Shown one piece after another: positions 1 through 8,687 of a DNA stretch of 51,107 bases (its first letter is position 1; each line of letters begins with the position of its first letter). Source of the stretch: Caballeronia glebae (lineage in GTDB: Bacteria > Pseudomonadota > Gammaproteobacteria > Burkholderiales > Burkholderiaceae); NCBI RefSeq assembly GCF_001545035.1, contig NZ_FCOJ02000056.1, forward strand, positions 1 to 51,107, written 5' to 3'. The notes beneath the pieces are model-generated. The model did not search any database, was not told the DNA's origin, and saw only the letters and a list, made by a program, of their open reading frames with translations. A program made the translations under genes and the position numbers.

Positions 1-166
1 GCAACACTCGCTTCGGCAGCTCAACCTCATGGCTCTAAACATTAAAACCGCTGTTGCACTTCAACCTTGAAACCGCCCAGCTGAAAAACTATATGAGGCA
101 GTCAGTCGGTCGGAAGGAAAACTTCTTGAACCTTGGCCGCAATGCGCATCATGTCGGCGCAATATC

Positions 167-184
167 GGCGCTACGGCTAGCGCC
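167..184 (-). terminator. Hairpin downstream of the FkbM gene
   Basis: A perfect 7-bp inverted repeat (GGCGCTA / TAGCGCC) with a 4-nt loop lies just past the stop codon of the methyltransferase gene, reading on the minus strand. No clear U-tract follows, so it is only a possible transcription end. I see no gene in positions 1-207. Confidence 0.25.
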
Positions 185-207
185 GCAGCCGGATCTATCT
201 GGCCAGC

Positions 208-1143
208 CTAATCCCAGGAACGCGTCTCGAATCTCGGCAAGTCAGCCTGATAAAACGATTCGAGAAACGGCTTCTGCTTGTGACAAAGAAGATCGAAGTA
301 GAAACCCTTCTGCATTGCGCAGTAGTTCGCCATATACGAGAGTTGCTCAATATCGGTGAGCGTGAGCGGCATTCCTACATGGTCGTAGACAATCACGTGC
401 CGATACTCGGCTTCGCGAAGCAAGGCGACGATATCTTCCACGCGGGCCTTGCCATAAGTTTTCAGATGCCACGGCGAGAACTCAATGAACAAGGCGGCAT
501 TTTGCTCCGCAAGTGTGCGCGTCATTCCTTTCAGGACTTCCAGTTCAAAACCGTCGGTATCGATTTTGACGATGTCGACGCGGCGTCCGTCGATGATGTC
601 ATCGGTTGCCATAACTTGCGTCTTGTTTCCCTGGCCAATCTCATAAGACGTGGTGCCGAAGGAATTCCGCTGTGCCGAGGTCGATAGCAACGTTGTTTCC
701 GCTCCAGCAAGCACGAGATGACATGAGGCATTCACGTTGCGCAGGTTCATCTGCAACACGGGGAAATAAGTCTCATCGGCTTCGATACAGATGAACGAGA
801 CCTTGTCGCCGCCGGCTGCGTGAACGAGCTTCGCCGTGTCCCCGATATTCGCGCCGATATCGACAAAGACAATGTCGCCCTTCGCGATCAGATACTTCAC
901 GAGCGACGGAAGCAAGCTGTCGTAGTAAGGATGCACCAATGCGTATTTCGGCAGCATGTGCGAAAGCGGCAGCATCATATCGGTCGAGCGAACCGTCCTT
1001 TTGACGAGCGGGTCGCGGAAAGGAAGTATGACGTTCTTGACAAGCTTGCTGAGACCGTACCGGAGCATTCGATTCGTGTATGTGTTCGAGCGGTAGGCGG
1101 TTTGCTCCAGGTCGCAGATGGCCGACATCATATTGGTCCGCAT
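208..1143 (-). CDS. FkbM family SAM-dependent methyltransferase
   Basis: This is a 311-residue protein with the FkbM methyltransferase signature. The SAM-binding glycine-rich motif VFVDIGANIGDT lies near residues 92-103, followed by an acidic strand end (ICIEAD) and the late motif VDIVKIDTDGFELEVLKGM. Family members O-methylate sugars or secondary metabolites, often within polysaccharide or natural-product clusters; the substrate here is unknown. I chose the ATG at 1143 because GGAGACG sits six bases upstream. The frame stays open to 1302, but that extension is Arg-rich and unlike the family. The gene looks less GC-rich than the catabolic cluster beside it and has no obvious partner, so it may have been acquired separately. 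The family call is strong; the role is open. Confidence 0.85.
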   Translation of the reverse strand: MRTNMMSAICDLEQTAYRSNTYTNRMLRYGLSKLVKNVILPFRDPLVKRTVRSTDMMLPLSHMLPKYALVHPYYDSLLPSLVKYLIAKGDIVFVDIGANIGDTAKLVHAAGGDKVSFICIEADETYFPVLQMNLRNVNASCHLVLAGAETTLLSTSAQRNSFGTTSYEIGQGNKTQVMATDDIIDGRRVDIVKIDTDGFELEVLKGMTRTLAEQNAALFIEFSPWHLKTYGKARVEDIVALLREAEYRHVIVYDHVGMPLTLTDIEQLSYMANYCAMQKGFYFDLLCHKQKPFLESFYQADLPRFETRSWD

Positions 1144-1640
1144 GGTCGTCTCCAAATGGCGGATGCCGTGCCTCTCAGTGCGTCGAACCCGCACGGATGC
1201 CGCACGTCGTACATTAGTGCGATCGCTATTCGCGGCGGGCTGCTGGCGTAAAACGGCAGGGGCTTGTCCGATATCTAACGGGCGACCGCTTCGAGTAAAC
1301 ACGCTCTGAATTTCTTTAGCAGGCCGTTGAAGTATCTCTTCGTGAACGCGCTTTTTTTCGAAAAGAGCCAGCGTGCCGAAGTATTTTCAACGCCGAAGCG
1401 CATCGCGCTACACCGCGTCAAACCCCCTCACGCCTTCCCTGCCCTGTCATCCCGCACCGTTCAGCGGCCGATTTCGCCATTTTCGGGTAAACGATGATGG
1501 CATTCCGTAGTATGAAATACCCAAATACACCCATTCCCAACGTTCGCGCCGCCCAGCCGCCATAGTCGTAAGAGATATTTAGCAGCCCAGCAAGCTTGCG
1601 GCGACTCGGGCTTCACGTCCTCACGAGCCGCCGTCGGCTT
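1144..1640. other. Intergenic region with no gene seen
   Basis: About 500 bases separate the FkbM gene from the end of the catabolic operon, both transcribed leftward. I see no convincing reading frame. An A/T-rich patch around 1350-1375 could hold promoter elements for the methyltransferase gene, but I cannot define a -35/-10 pair with confidence. Confidence 0.4.
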
Positions 1641-2573
1641 TTAGTCAAACCCATAGAGCTTCGTTGGGTTGTCGACGAAAATCATCTGCTGCCAGCCCGA
1701 TCTGCCAATCCACCCCGCGATGGTATCGAGAAGACCTGCATCATCTGGCTTGACGCCCTTCTCTGTAGGATGCGGCCAATCGGTGCCCCAAAGCATGCGC
1801 TCTGGAGCCATGTCGATTAGCGTCTTCGCGACGGGCGCAACGTCCGCGTAAGCGGGCGCGCCGGTCTTCGTATCGACGTAAGGCCCCGACAAGGTAATGA
1901 ACGTATTGCCCTTGTCGACGAGACGCTGCGCCGTCCGGAGCGCCTCCGACGAGAGACCGCCGGGCTCCGGAATATGCGCGATGTGGTCGATCACCAGCGG
2001 ACAAGGAAGCGCTGAGAGACGTCCCTCCAACTCTGGCAGCCGGACGCCTTGCACCACGAGTTCGATATGCCACTTCATGGCGGCGATTCGGGCTGCAAGC
2101 GGCGCCAGCATCTCCACCGTCGTTGCGCCGGGATAACTGAGATTGAACCGTATAGCTCGAATGCCGCCCGCGTGAAGTTCGTGCAGCTCCTTGTCGCTTA
2201 CCGAAGTATCGACGACCGCCACGCCGCGCGCGTTGCTGCCGAATCGCTTCAACGCATCGAGCGTGCAGCGATTATCGGTTCCATAGGTCGACGGCGTCAC
2301 AACGACATTCCGGTCCACTCCAAGCCGTGCCTGCAGCAGCCGGTACTGTTCCACCGTTGCATTGGGCGGCCGCAGCGTCGTGCCGGGAGCAACAGGAAAG
2401 CGGGCATCGTACACATGCATATGGCAATCGACGGCTCCGGCAGGCAATCGGAGCGAGGGCTGCTCCGACCCGCTGGACCACGCTTCGGGCGTCTCGGCAT
2501 GTGCCGGCAAGGTCGATGCCGCCATCAGCGCCCCACCCATCTTGAGGAACCCGCGTCTGGTCGCTTTTTGCAT
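1641..2573 (-). CDS. Tat-exported COG3618/LigI-type amidohydrolase (lactone hydrolase or isomerase)
   Basis: A 310-residue amidohydrolase-2 family protein. It starts with a twin-arginine signal (ATRRGFLKM, then a short hydrophobic stretch and AHA near residues 24-26), so it should be folded and exported to the periplasm. The mature part has the HxH motif (DCHMHV, residues 49-54), a mid-barrel histidine in VIDHIAH and the late aspartate in GTDWPHP. These match the LigI (2-pyrone-4,6-dicarboxylate lactonase) and D-galactarolactone isomerase branch, whose members open or isomerise sugar-acid or pyrone lactones. It is the last gene of the minus-strand operon, two bases after the MFS gene. The ATG at 2573 is chosen because the Tat motif follows it directly. 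A periplasmic location is unusual for this branch. The substrate is inferred only by family. Confidence 0.82.
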   Translation of the reverse strand: MQKATRRGFLKMGGALMAASTLPAHAETPEAWSSGSEQPSLRLPAGAVDCHMHVYDARFPVAPGTTLRPPNATVEQYRLLQARLGVDRNVVVTPSTYGTDNRCTLDALKRFGSNARGVAVVDTSVSDKELHELHAGGIRAIRFNLSYPGATTVEMLAPLAARIAAMKWHIELVVQGVRLPELEGRLSALPCPLVIDHIAHIPEPGGLSSEALRTAQRLVDKGNTFITLSGPYVDTKTGAPAYADVAPVAKTLIDMAPERMLWGTDWPHPTEKGVKPDDAGLLDTIAGWIGRSGWQQMIFVDNPTKLYGFD

Positions 2574-2575
2574 GG

Positions 2576-3901
2576 TCAGACGGTCTCCGTCTTGCGTGCC
2601 AGATGTTTCGTCTGTCCGTTGCGCGTCAGCATCAAAAGCGTTGCGACGCTGATGAGCGTAAGGACCGCGAGCGGCAACAGCGCCAACGCGTAGCTGCCCG
2701 TCGCTTCCTTGACCCATCCATACACATTGACCATCAGTCCGCCGCCGAGAAGGTTCGCGATCGCGTTGATGGTCGCGAGGCCCGCCGCAACCGCGCTGTT
2801 CGACAACATGTCCGTGGCAAGCGCCCAGAACGGCCCTTTGAAGGAGTAAGCACCCACGAGCACGGCGCACAGCATCAAAATCGTCGGTACGAGCGAGCCG
2901 CTCAGCGACGTTGCAAACAATCCGCCGCCGATCAAAAGCATAGGCACGACGGTGTGCCAGCGACGTTCTCCCGAACGGTCGGAACGGCGTCCCCAGTAGA
3001 CCATCAGGACCGATGCCACTGCGTAGGGAATCGAATTGATGAGACCCGTTTGCATGACCGACAGGCCGAACGATTTCAGCAACTGCGGCTGCCACACCGA
3101 CAACGTACTGCCGGCAGCCGAAGCGCAGGTATCGACGAGCGCGAGGCACAAGACATAGCGATTGCGGAAGAGCTTGGTCAGCGGCATGTCGAGCACCTTC
3201 TTGGGTGCCTTCGTCTCGCTGGCGAGCGCATCGACGAGCCATTTTCGTTCGTCGTCCGTGAGCCATTTCGCATCCGCGGGTTTGTTCGTCAGGACAAACA
3301 GGCAGACGACGCCGAGCAGCACCGTGGGAATGCCTTCGAGGATGAAGAGCCAGTGCCAGCCGCGCAGGCCCCAGAACCCGTTCATCTGCAGCAACAACGC
3401 CGAAATGGGTGAGCCGATGAAGCTCGCGGCCGGGATCGCGACCATGAACGTGGCGACGATGCGCGCCCGATACGAAGCGGGAATCCAGTACGACAGATAC
3501 AGCAACACGCCCGGAAAGAATCCGGCCTCGGCCGCGCCGAGCAGAAAGCGCAGGATGTAGAAGGTGGTCGCGTTCTGCACCAATGCAGTTGCCGCCGACA
3601 CAATGCCCCACGAAATCATGATGCGCGCAATCCAGATTCGCGCGCCGTACTTTTGCAGCGCAATATTGCTCGGCACTTCGCAGAAGAAGTACGAGATGAA
3701 GAAGAGGCTGCTGCCGAATCCGAACACTCTCGCCGACATGCCGAGGTCGTGATTCATCTGCAGTGACGCCATGCCCACGTTACCGCGGTCGATGAACGCC
3801 AGCAGATAGCAGATCATCAGGAAGGGAATCAGCCGCCATACGACCTTCCGTATGGTGCGGCGCTCAATGTCCGATTTCGCCATGACACCGGTAGCTTGCA
3901 T
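2576..3901 (-). CDS. MFS transporter, anion:cation symporter (ACS) type
   Basis: A 441-residue transporter with about twelve hydrophobic segments and the ACS-family signatures FIDRGNVGMASLQM (first loop) and FFISYFFCEVPSN (second helix pair). ACS members bring in organic anions such as phthalate, tartrate, glucarate or galactonate together with protons. The start at 3901 follows a GGAGACAAAC ribosome site; an internal ATG at 3883 is the alternative. It is one of four MFS genes in this operon and resembles the one at 8688-10067, so the two may take up related compounds. Inner-membrane location is certain from the sequence; the substrate is inferred from the sugar-acid-like enzymes around it. 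Confidence 0.88.
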   Translation of the reverse strand: MQATGVMAKSDIERRTIRKVVWRLIPFLMICYLLAFIDRGNVGMASLQMNHDLGMSARVFGFGSSLFFISYFFCEVPSNIALQKYGARIWIARIMISWGIVSAATALVQNATTFYILRFLLGAAEAGFFPGVLLYLSYWIPASYRARIVATFMVAIPAASFIGSPISALLLQMNGFWGLRGWHWLFILEGIPTVLLGVVCLFVLTNKPADAKWLTDDERKWLVDALASETKAPKKVLDMPLTKLFRNRYVLCLALVDTCASAAGSTLSVWQPQLLKSFGLSVMQTGLINSIPYAVASVLMVYWGRRSDRSGERRWHTVVPMLLIGGGLFATSLSGSLVPTILMLCAVLVGAYSFKGPFWALATDMLSNSAVAAGLATINAIANLLGGGLMVNVYGWVKEATGSYALALLPLAVLTLISVATLLMLTRNGQTKHLARKTETV

Positions 3902-3926
3902 GTTTGTCTCCAATATATTTTGCGCT

Positions 3927-5156
3927 TTAGCGCTGTTCCTTGAATCGTTGCCATGCGGCGATGGAAACGACGCCCACCGCCAGCACCACGGCCATCGCCG
4001 CGAATGTGTGACGCACGCCCAGCGCCTCGGATACCGTCCCCACAAGCAGATAGCCGAACGGCATCGTCCCGTTGTAGGCCATGCCGTACATCCCCACGAG
4101 TCCGCCGCGCACGTGTTCCGGGCACTGTCGCTGGATCGTTGCGTTGGTCGAGGTAGCGGCGAACGTCAGGCTGAAGCCCAGGATGAAAAACGCCGGCATG
4201 GACGCGGCGGCGGCATCGGTCGTCGCGAGGACCATCAATGCAGCGATGGCGAACCACGGCGCCCATGCGATGAATCGCGCCGATGCGCGCGGACCAAGCG
4301 CCGACGACAACAGCACGGCCGAGCTCAGCGAGCCGGCGCCCGCGCATGCGAAGAACACGCCGGTGAAGCGCGCGGCGTCGTGGAACGCCTTGTCCGCGAG
4401 CAGCGGGACCAGCGTTTGATAGCTCGCCGCGAACAAACCGATGCACGCGAGAATCGGCAGATAGCGCGCTGAAAAAGGGTCCGACATGACATAGCCGACC
4501 GCATCGCGCAGGCTGCTATCCGCGCGGGACGGTCTGGCAGCACCGGACAGTCGAATCGAGCGCACGCAGGTCGCCATGAAGCAGAGCGCCAATGCGTAGA
4601 TTACGAACGATGCTCGCGGTCCTAGCGTCGGATAGACGAAGCCCGCGATGGTGGGACCGACCATCCGCCCGACGTTGTAGACCATGGTGTTCATCGCCAC
4701 GGCATTGGACGTGAGGCTCGCGTCTCGCAAGCTTGTCAGCAGCAGCACCTGGCGCGCGGGCACTTCCACGGCGCTCGAAACACCTATCGCCAGCGCATGC
4801 GCCAGGATCAGCTTGACGCCCAGCACGCCCAACGCCGATAAGGTAATCAGGCTGCCGGTCAGAACGAGCGACACCGTCAATACGCAAAGCGTGACGCGCC
4901 TCGCGTTCTCGGAGCGAATCCGCGAACCCGCAAGCGGCGCGACAACCAGTTGCGGCCCATACAGCAGGAAGTTCAGCAAAGCGAGAATCGCCGCCGAACC
5001 CGACAGGTGATACACGAGCAGATTCAACGTCACGTTCTGCGTCCAGCTGCCTAGAACCGAAGCGACCTGCCCACTGAGATAACGCCGCAGCGCCGGCTCG
5101 GTCAGCGCGGGAAAAAGCCGGCTCACAATGCCCGATGATCGCCCGGCCGTGTTCAT
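3927..5156 (-). CDS. MFS transporter, EntS/MFS_3-like exporter type
   Basis: A 409-residue MFS protein that starts RRYLSGQVASVLGSWTQNVTLNLLVYHLSGS, which is the pattern of the MFS_3 (EntS-like) group rather than of the uptake carriers next to it. That group usually exports siderophores or other small molecules. Its ATG overlaps the stop of the preceding MFS gene by four bases (ATGA), so translation is coupled. Inside a catabolic operon such a protein could export a toxic intermediate or the end product of a periplasmic reaction, but this is inference. Membrane topology of about twelve segments is clear. Confidence 0.82.
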   Translation of the reverse strand: MNTAGRSSGIVSRLFPALTEPALRRYLSGQVASVLGSWTQNVTLNLLVYHLSGSAAILALLNFLLYGPQLVVAPLAGSRIRSENARRVTLCVLTVSLVLTGSLITLSALGVLGVKLILAHALAIGVSSAVEVPARQVLLLTSLRDASLTSNAVAMNTMVYNVGRMVGPTIAGFVYPTLGPRASFVIYALALCFMATCVRSIRLSGAARPSRADSSLRDAVGYVMSDPFSARYLPILACIGLFAASYQTLVPLLADKAFHDAARFTGVFFACAGAGSLSSAVLLSSALGPRASARFIAWAPWFAIAALMVLATTDAAAASMPAFFILGFSLTFAATSTNATIQRQCPEHVRGGLVGMYGMAYNGTMPFGYLLVGTVSEALGVRHTFAAMAVVLAVGVVSIAAWQRFKEQR

Positions 5157-6436
5157 GACAGCGCCTTGCCTCGCGTCTCCGGCGCGAAGAACACGACGAT
5201 GGCCGCCGCGATGAACGCAACGATGGTCGTCGATAGTCCGAGAACGAAGCCGCCCGATGTCGACGCCAGCGCGCCGATGACCAATGGCGCGATGAATCCG
5301 CCGAGCCGGCCGCCGTTGTATGCGAGCCCCATGTAGAACCCTCTCGACGCGGTGTTCCCGATGATCTCCGCGAGAAACGGCCCGGCCCCCGCGAATATGC
5401 CGTTCACGCTGAAGCCGGTGAAGAAGATAGCCACCATCAGAACCAGTGCGCTCGACGACATGATGTAGCCGAACACCGCAGCCGCGCCGACGAGCAGATA
5501 CGCCATGAACATGGGCCGTCGGCCAAGGCGGTCCACGAACGCCGAGAACAACAGAAAGCCGCTGATCGCGCCGAACTGCAACGAAAGAACGAACTTGAGG
5601 CTGTGCACGAAGTCGAGATGTTTCACCGCGACGAGAAACGTCGGCGTCCAGGTGAACACGCCCCAGTAGAGGTACTGGAGAAAGAAAATGAACGTGAACG
5701 CCGTCACGAGGCCGCGAACGTTGAGCTTTTCGTCGCTCGCTGCTTTCTGCATCGCTGGCTGGGCGTTCGCGCGTTTGCGCTCAAGCCAGATCGGCGACTC
5801 GGGCGTCTTGCGTGCGACAAAGAAGAGGATGAAGAACGGCAACGCGCCGATCAGAAACAGCACGCGCCAGCCGTTCCCACCGAGGCCATCGTTGACGCTC
5901 GTGACGATGCCCGAAACCGTGATGGCGAGGATCGCGCCAATCGGCAGGCCCATCTGCATGAGCGCGCCGCCCTTGCCCCGACGACGCGCGTGCCAGGTTT
6001 CGGCAATCAGCGCCGCGCCGGCGGTCCACGTTCCGCCCATCCCCAACGCGCCGAAGAATCGGATCGTCGCGAACCAGTGCTCGTTCGGTGCAAACGCCAG
6101 CAATCCCGAGAACAGCGAGTAGATGCCGATGCAAAGCATGGCCGTGCGCACGCGTCCGAGCCTGTCCGACACATAGCCGAACAGAATCCCGCCGACGATC
6201 TGCCCCGCCGCCGTTATGCTCGTGAACAGCCCGAGCTGCGCTTTCGACAGACCGAACTGGAGGGCGAGCGTCGGCAGAAGTAGCGACAGCAGGAACGAGT
6301 CGTAGCTCTCGAACGTCCATCCGAGTCCCGCGAGAGAGAGCGATCGCCACTCGACGCGGGTGATGTCCCTGTAGCGGTTTTCCTCGACCTTGTTATCGGG
6401 CCGAACCTGCGCGAGGCTCGCGCTTGTCTTCATCAT
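5153..6436 (-). CDS. MFS transporter, sugar/aromatic-acid:H+ symporter type
   Basis: A 427-residue MFS carrier. The region after helix 1 reads GLGWTFESYDSFLLSLLLPTL, and the 2/3 loop carries GYVSDRLGRVRT, both typical of the aromatic-acid/H+ symporter and sugar-porter branches. The start at 6436 overlaps the upstream amidohydrolase stop (ATGA) with GGAGACAA just before it; the open frame upstream of that ATG lies within the amidohydrolase gene and is out of its frame. Together with the porin it probably supplies the substrate of the operon. Which of the three uptake-type carriers takes which compound cannot be told from sequence. Confidence 0.86.
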   Translation of the reverse strand: MMKTSASLAQVRPDNKVEENRYRDITRVEWRSLSLAGLGWTFESYDSFLLSLLLPTLALQFGLSKAQLGLFTSITAAGQIVGGILFGYVSDRLGRVRTAMLCIGIYSLFSGLLAFAPNEHWFATIRFFGALGMGGTWTAGAALIAETWHARRRGKGGALMQMGLPIGAILAITVSGIVTSVNDGLGGNGWRVLFLIGALPFFILFFVARKTPESPIWLERKRANAQPAMQKAASDEKLNVRGLVTAFTFIFFLQYLYWGVFTWTPTFLVAVKHLDFVHSLKFVLSLQFGAISGFLLFSAFVDRLGRRPMFMAYLLVGAAAVFGYIMSSSALVLMVAIFFTGFSVNGIFAGAGPFLAEIIGNTASRGFYMGLAYNGGRLGGFIAPLVIGALASTSGGFVLGLSTTIVAFIAAAIVVFFAPETRGKALS

Positions 6437-7476
6437 TTGTCTCCGTGAAGTGACAGTCGATAAGTCGCCGCCGCGGTTTCGCTGAAGAGCGCGGCCTTCT
6501 CTGCGGGTGTCATCGCACTGGCCAGTCTTTTGAAGGCGTTCCACAGGACGCCGTAGCCGAACATGCCCTTGTCGACGGGAAAATTGCTCTCGAACATGCA
6601 GCGCTCGACACCGAACAAGTCGATGCACGTATCGAAGTACGGCTGCCACGCCGCGGCGAGATCGCTGGAAGACGGCGGCATATCGCGGCGCGCGAAATCG
6701 GAGCCGAACACGCTCATGCCTGCGCCGCCGAGTTTGATGCGCGTATTCGGCAGAGTCGCCAGACGCGCAAGCCCATGCTTCCAGTCGGTGAAAACCTGTT
6801 CACGCCTGCCTTCATGTGGCCCGACGCCGACCGGTCCGCCAAAGTGGTCGATGACGATGGTCACGTCCGATGCAGCGCGCGCAAGCTCGTACAACTCGCC
6901 CAGCTGCGTGTGATATACCCACGCGTCGAGCGATAAGCCAAAACGAGCCAGCGTTCTCACACCGCGCTGGAAAGCGTGATCGAGCATCAGTTCGCGCGGC
7001 GGCGTGACCGGGCTCGAACTCACCTCGGGACTCTCATGCCACGCCAGCGGGTTGCGAATGCCGCGCAAGCGCCCACCCGAGACGGCAAGCATCGTTTCAA
7101 GCACGTTCTCCAGGTCGTCGCCCAGCGTGAGATCCGCGCCGCCGACGATGACCTCGCAAGCGCGCGCGGGCCCATACCCTCCACTCGCGAACATCGCCGC
7201 GATGCCGCTCGCGAACTCGATCTCGCCGACGGGTTTCATCGACTCGGGACCGTCGTGGCGCAACATCGATCGACACTGCACGTAGACAGTCGATACGACT
7301 CGATGACCGCAGCGCAGATCCTGGCCGAACTCGTCGGTCAGATATCGCCCCGTCTGACGATCCCAAAGATGGTGATGCGCGTCGACGATGGGAAGCTCGG
7401 GTTCGAGGATCGGCTCCTCGCGCAAGGCAAGCCAGTCTTCGCGGACGGGCAAATGAGGGGCATGGACTATTTGCAC
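6433..7476 (-). CDS. Amidohydrolase-2 (COG3618) family, L-fuconolactonase-like hydrolase
   Basis: A 347-residue cytoplasmic amidohydrolase. Features seen: PIVDAHHHLWD near residues 28-38 (HxH metal/active-site strand), a mid-protein IRNPLAWH segment, VTIVIDHFGG (active-site histidine) and the late FESNFPVDKG in which the catalytic aspartate position of the barrel lies. The overall layout is that of L-fuconolactonase and L-rhamnonolactonase relatives. There is no signal peptide, unlike its Tat-exported relative at 1641-2573, so the operon has one lactonase-like enzyme on each side of the inner membrane. It starts 13 bases after the porin and overlaps the following MFS gene by four bases. The substrate is not known. 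Confidence 0.82.
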   Translation of the reverse strand: MQIVHAPHLPVREDWLALREEPILEPELPIVDAHHHLWDRQTGRYLTDEFGQDLRCGHRVVSTVYVQCRSMLRHDGPESMKPVGEIEFASGIAAMFASGGYGPARACEVIVGGADLTLGDDLENVLETMLAVSGGRLRGIRNPLAWHESPEVSSSPVTPPRELMLDHAFQRGVRTLARFGLSLDAWVYHTQLGELYELARAASDVTIVIDHFGGPVGVGPHEGRREQVFTDWKHGLARLATLPNTRIKLGGAGMSVFGSDFARRDMPPSSSDLAAAWQPYFDTCIDLFGVERCMFESNFPVDKGMFGYGVLWNAFKRLASAMTPAEKAALFSETAAATYRLSLHGDK

Positions 7477-7488
7477 GGCGGTTGCTCG

Positions 7489-8640
7489 TCAGAACTTCTG
7501 GCGAAGGCCGACGGTGACGCCAGTCTGGTTATGACCCGCTGCGACCGTACCGTAGCCGTTCACGCCGAGCGCCGAGTTGTCCTTGTTGTGCGCGTACGCA
7601 ATGGTCGCGTACAGGTCCGTACGCTTCGACAGGAAGTAGTCGGCGTTAAGTACGGCGAGCCACGGATCCGCGCCTGTCGAATGGACGTCGTGGTAATAGC
7701 CGACTGCGGTCAACTGGAACGACGGCGTGATCAGATACTGCGCGCCGAGCCAGTAAAGGTTCGCGGCATTGGCTTCCGAACCGTTGGCGACCGCGATCGG
7801 ATTCGCGGGCAAGAACGCATTCGACGCGCGCAGATAGCGGTAGCCAGCGTAAGCCGTCACGGACCCGAAGTTATAGTTCGCAGCGGCCAGTGCCCGGCGT
7901 TCGGTGCTCGTATTGGTCGTGAGCGTATTGCTGTTGCGTTGCTCGTAGACAGCAGTCGCGGCAACCGGGCCGCTCGCGTATGTCAGGGCGCCGCTAAAGA
8001 ACCGGCCGGTGATGAGCGCGCCGGGTACTTCGGCACCGTATCCCGTGTCATAGCGCGTGCTGTACATCGCCTGAGCCGTCACTGGCCCGAACTTCCCCGT
8101 GTACTTGGCGGAATTGTCGATGCGCGCCGCCAGCGCGTAGTCGAGCGAGAGTGCGGAGTACCGCGAAGACACGCCCATCGGGTCGAACACGATCGACTGC
8201 TCGTAGATGAGTGCGTTCTGCCGGCCCAACGTCAGTTGCTGGCCCTTGTAGGAAAGCCCGACCCACGCCTGGCGGCCGAAAAGCCGGCTGGTCGTTGTCG
8301 GATTCGCACCGAGACCGCGCGTCGATTGCGCGGTCGTACCGTCGTTAATGTTGAAACCGTTCTCCAACTGGAAGATGGCCTTCATGCCGCCGCCCAGATC
8401 CTCGACGCCTTTCAGGCCCCAGCGCGAGCCGGACAGGTTGCCCGACACTTCCCTGACCTGCGATCCGCCCGTCGTCGTGTTGTTGAGGAATTCGACGCCG
8501 ACATCGGCGATGCCGTAGAGCGTCACGCTGCTCTGCGCGTGAACCAGGCTGGATGCGAATCCCAGGCTTGCCGCTGCGACGGCGCCAAGCGCGAGAGTGT
8601 TGTTCCGGTTGGCTTTCTTGGGAGCCTTCATCAAAAACAT
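7489..8640 (-). CDS. Gram-negative general porin (OmpC-like, Burkholderiales type)
   Basis: A 383-residue outer-membrane beta-barrel trimer porin. A signal peptide covers residues 1-35 (ending SSLVHA), and the mature protein begins QSSVTLYGIADVGVEF, the hallmark of Burkholderia porins. Features include GSRWGLKGVEDLG, GRQAWVGL and a C-terminal TVGLRQKF ending in phenylalanine, as needed for BAM insertion. The start at 8640 is supported by TTTGGAGACACC directly before it; a second Met three codons on is the alternative. Placement between carrier and lactonase genes suggests it is the outer-membrane entry route for the substrate of this operon. Confidence 0.93.
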   Translation of the reverse strand: MFLMKAPKKANRNNTLALGAVAAASLGFASSLVHAQSSVTLYGIADVGVEFLNNTTTGGSQVREVSGNLSGSRWGLKGVEDLGGGMKAIFQLENGFNINDGTTAQSTRGLGANPTTTSRLFGRQAWVGLSYKGQQLTLGRQNALIYEQSIVFDPMGVSSRYSALSLDYALAARIDNSAKYTGKFGPVTAQAMYSTRYDTGYGAEVPGALITGRFFSGALTYASGPVAATAVYEQRNSNTLTTNTSTERRALAAANYNFGSVTAYAGYRYLRASNAFLPANPIAVANGSEANAANLYWLGAQYLITPSFQLTAVGYYHDVHSTGADPWLAVLNADYFLSKRTDLYATIAYAHNKDNSALGVNGYGTVAAGHNQTGVTVGLRQKF

Positions 8641-8687
8641 GGTGTCTCCAAACAGTTGGTAATAGGTTTTGTTTTATGCGACGCGCG

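Noticed and set aside
54..359. Short plus-strand frame at the left edge
   Set aside because: It overlaps the 3' end of the FkbM gene and has no ribosome site or recognisable domain.
1641..3611. A 656-codon minus-strand frame extending the Tat amidohydrolase upstream
   Set aside because: The part upstream of 2573 is Arg/His-rich and lies inside the MFS gene in another frame. The Tat signal and family start are at 2573.
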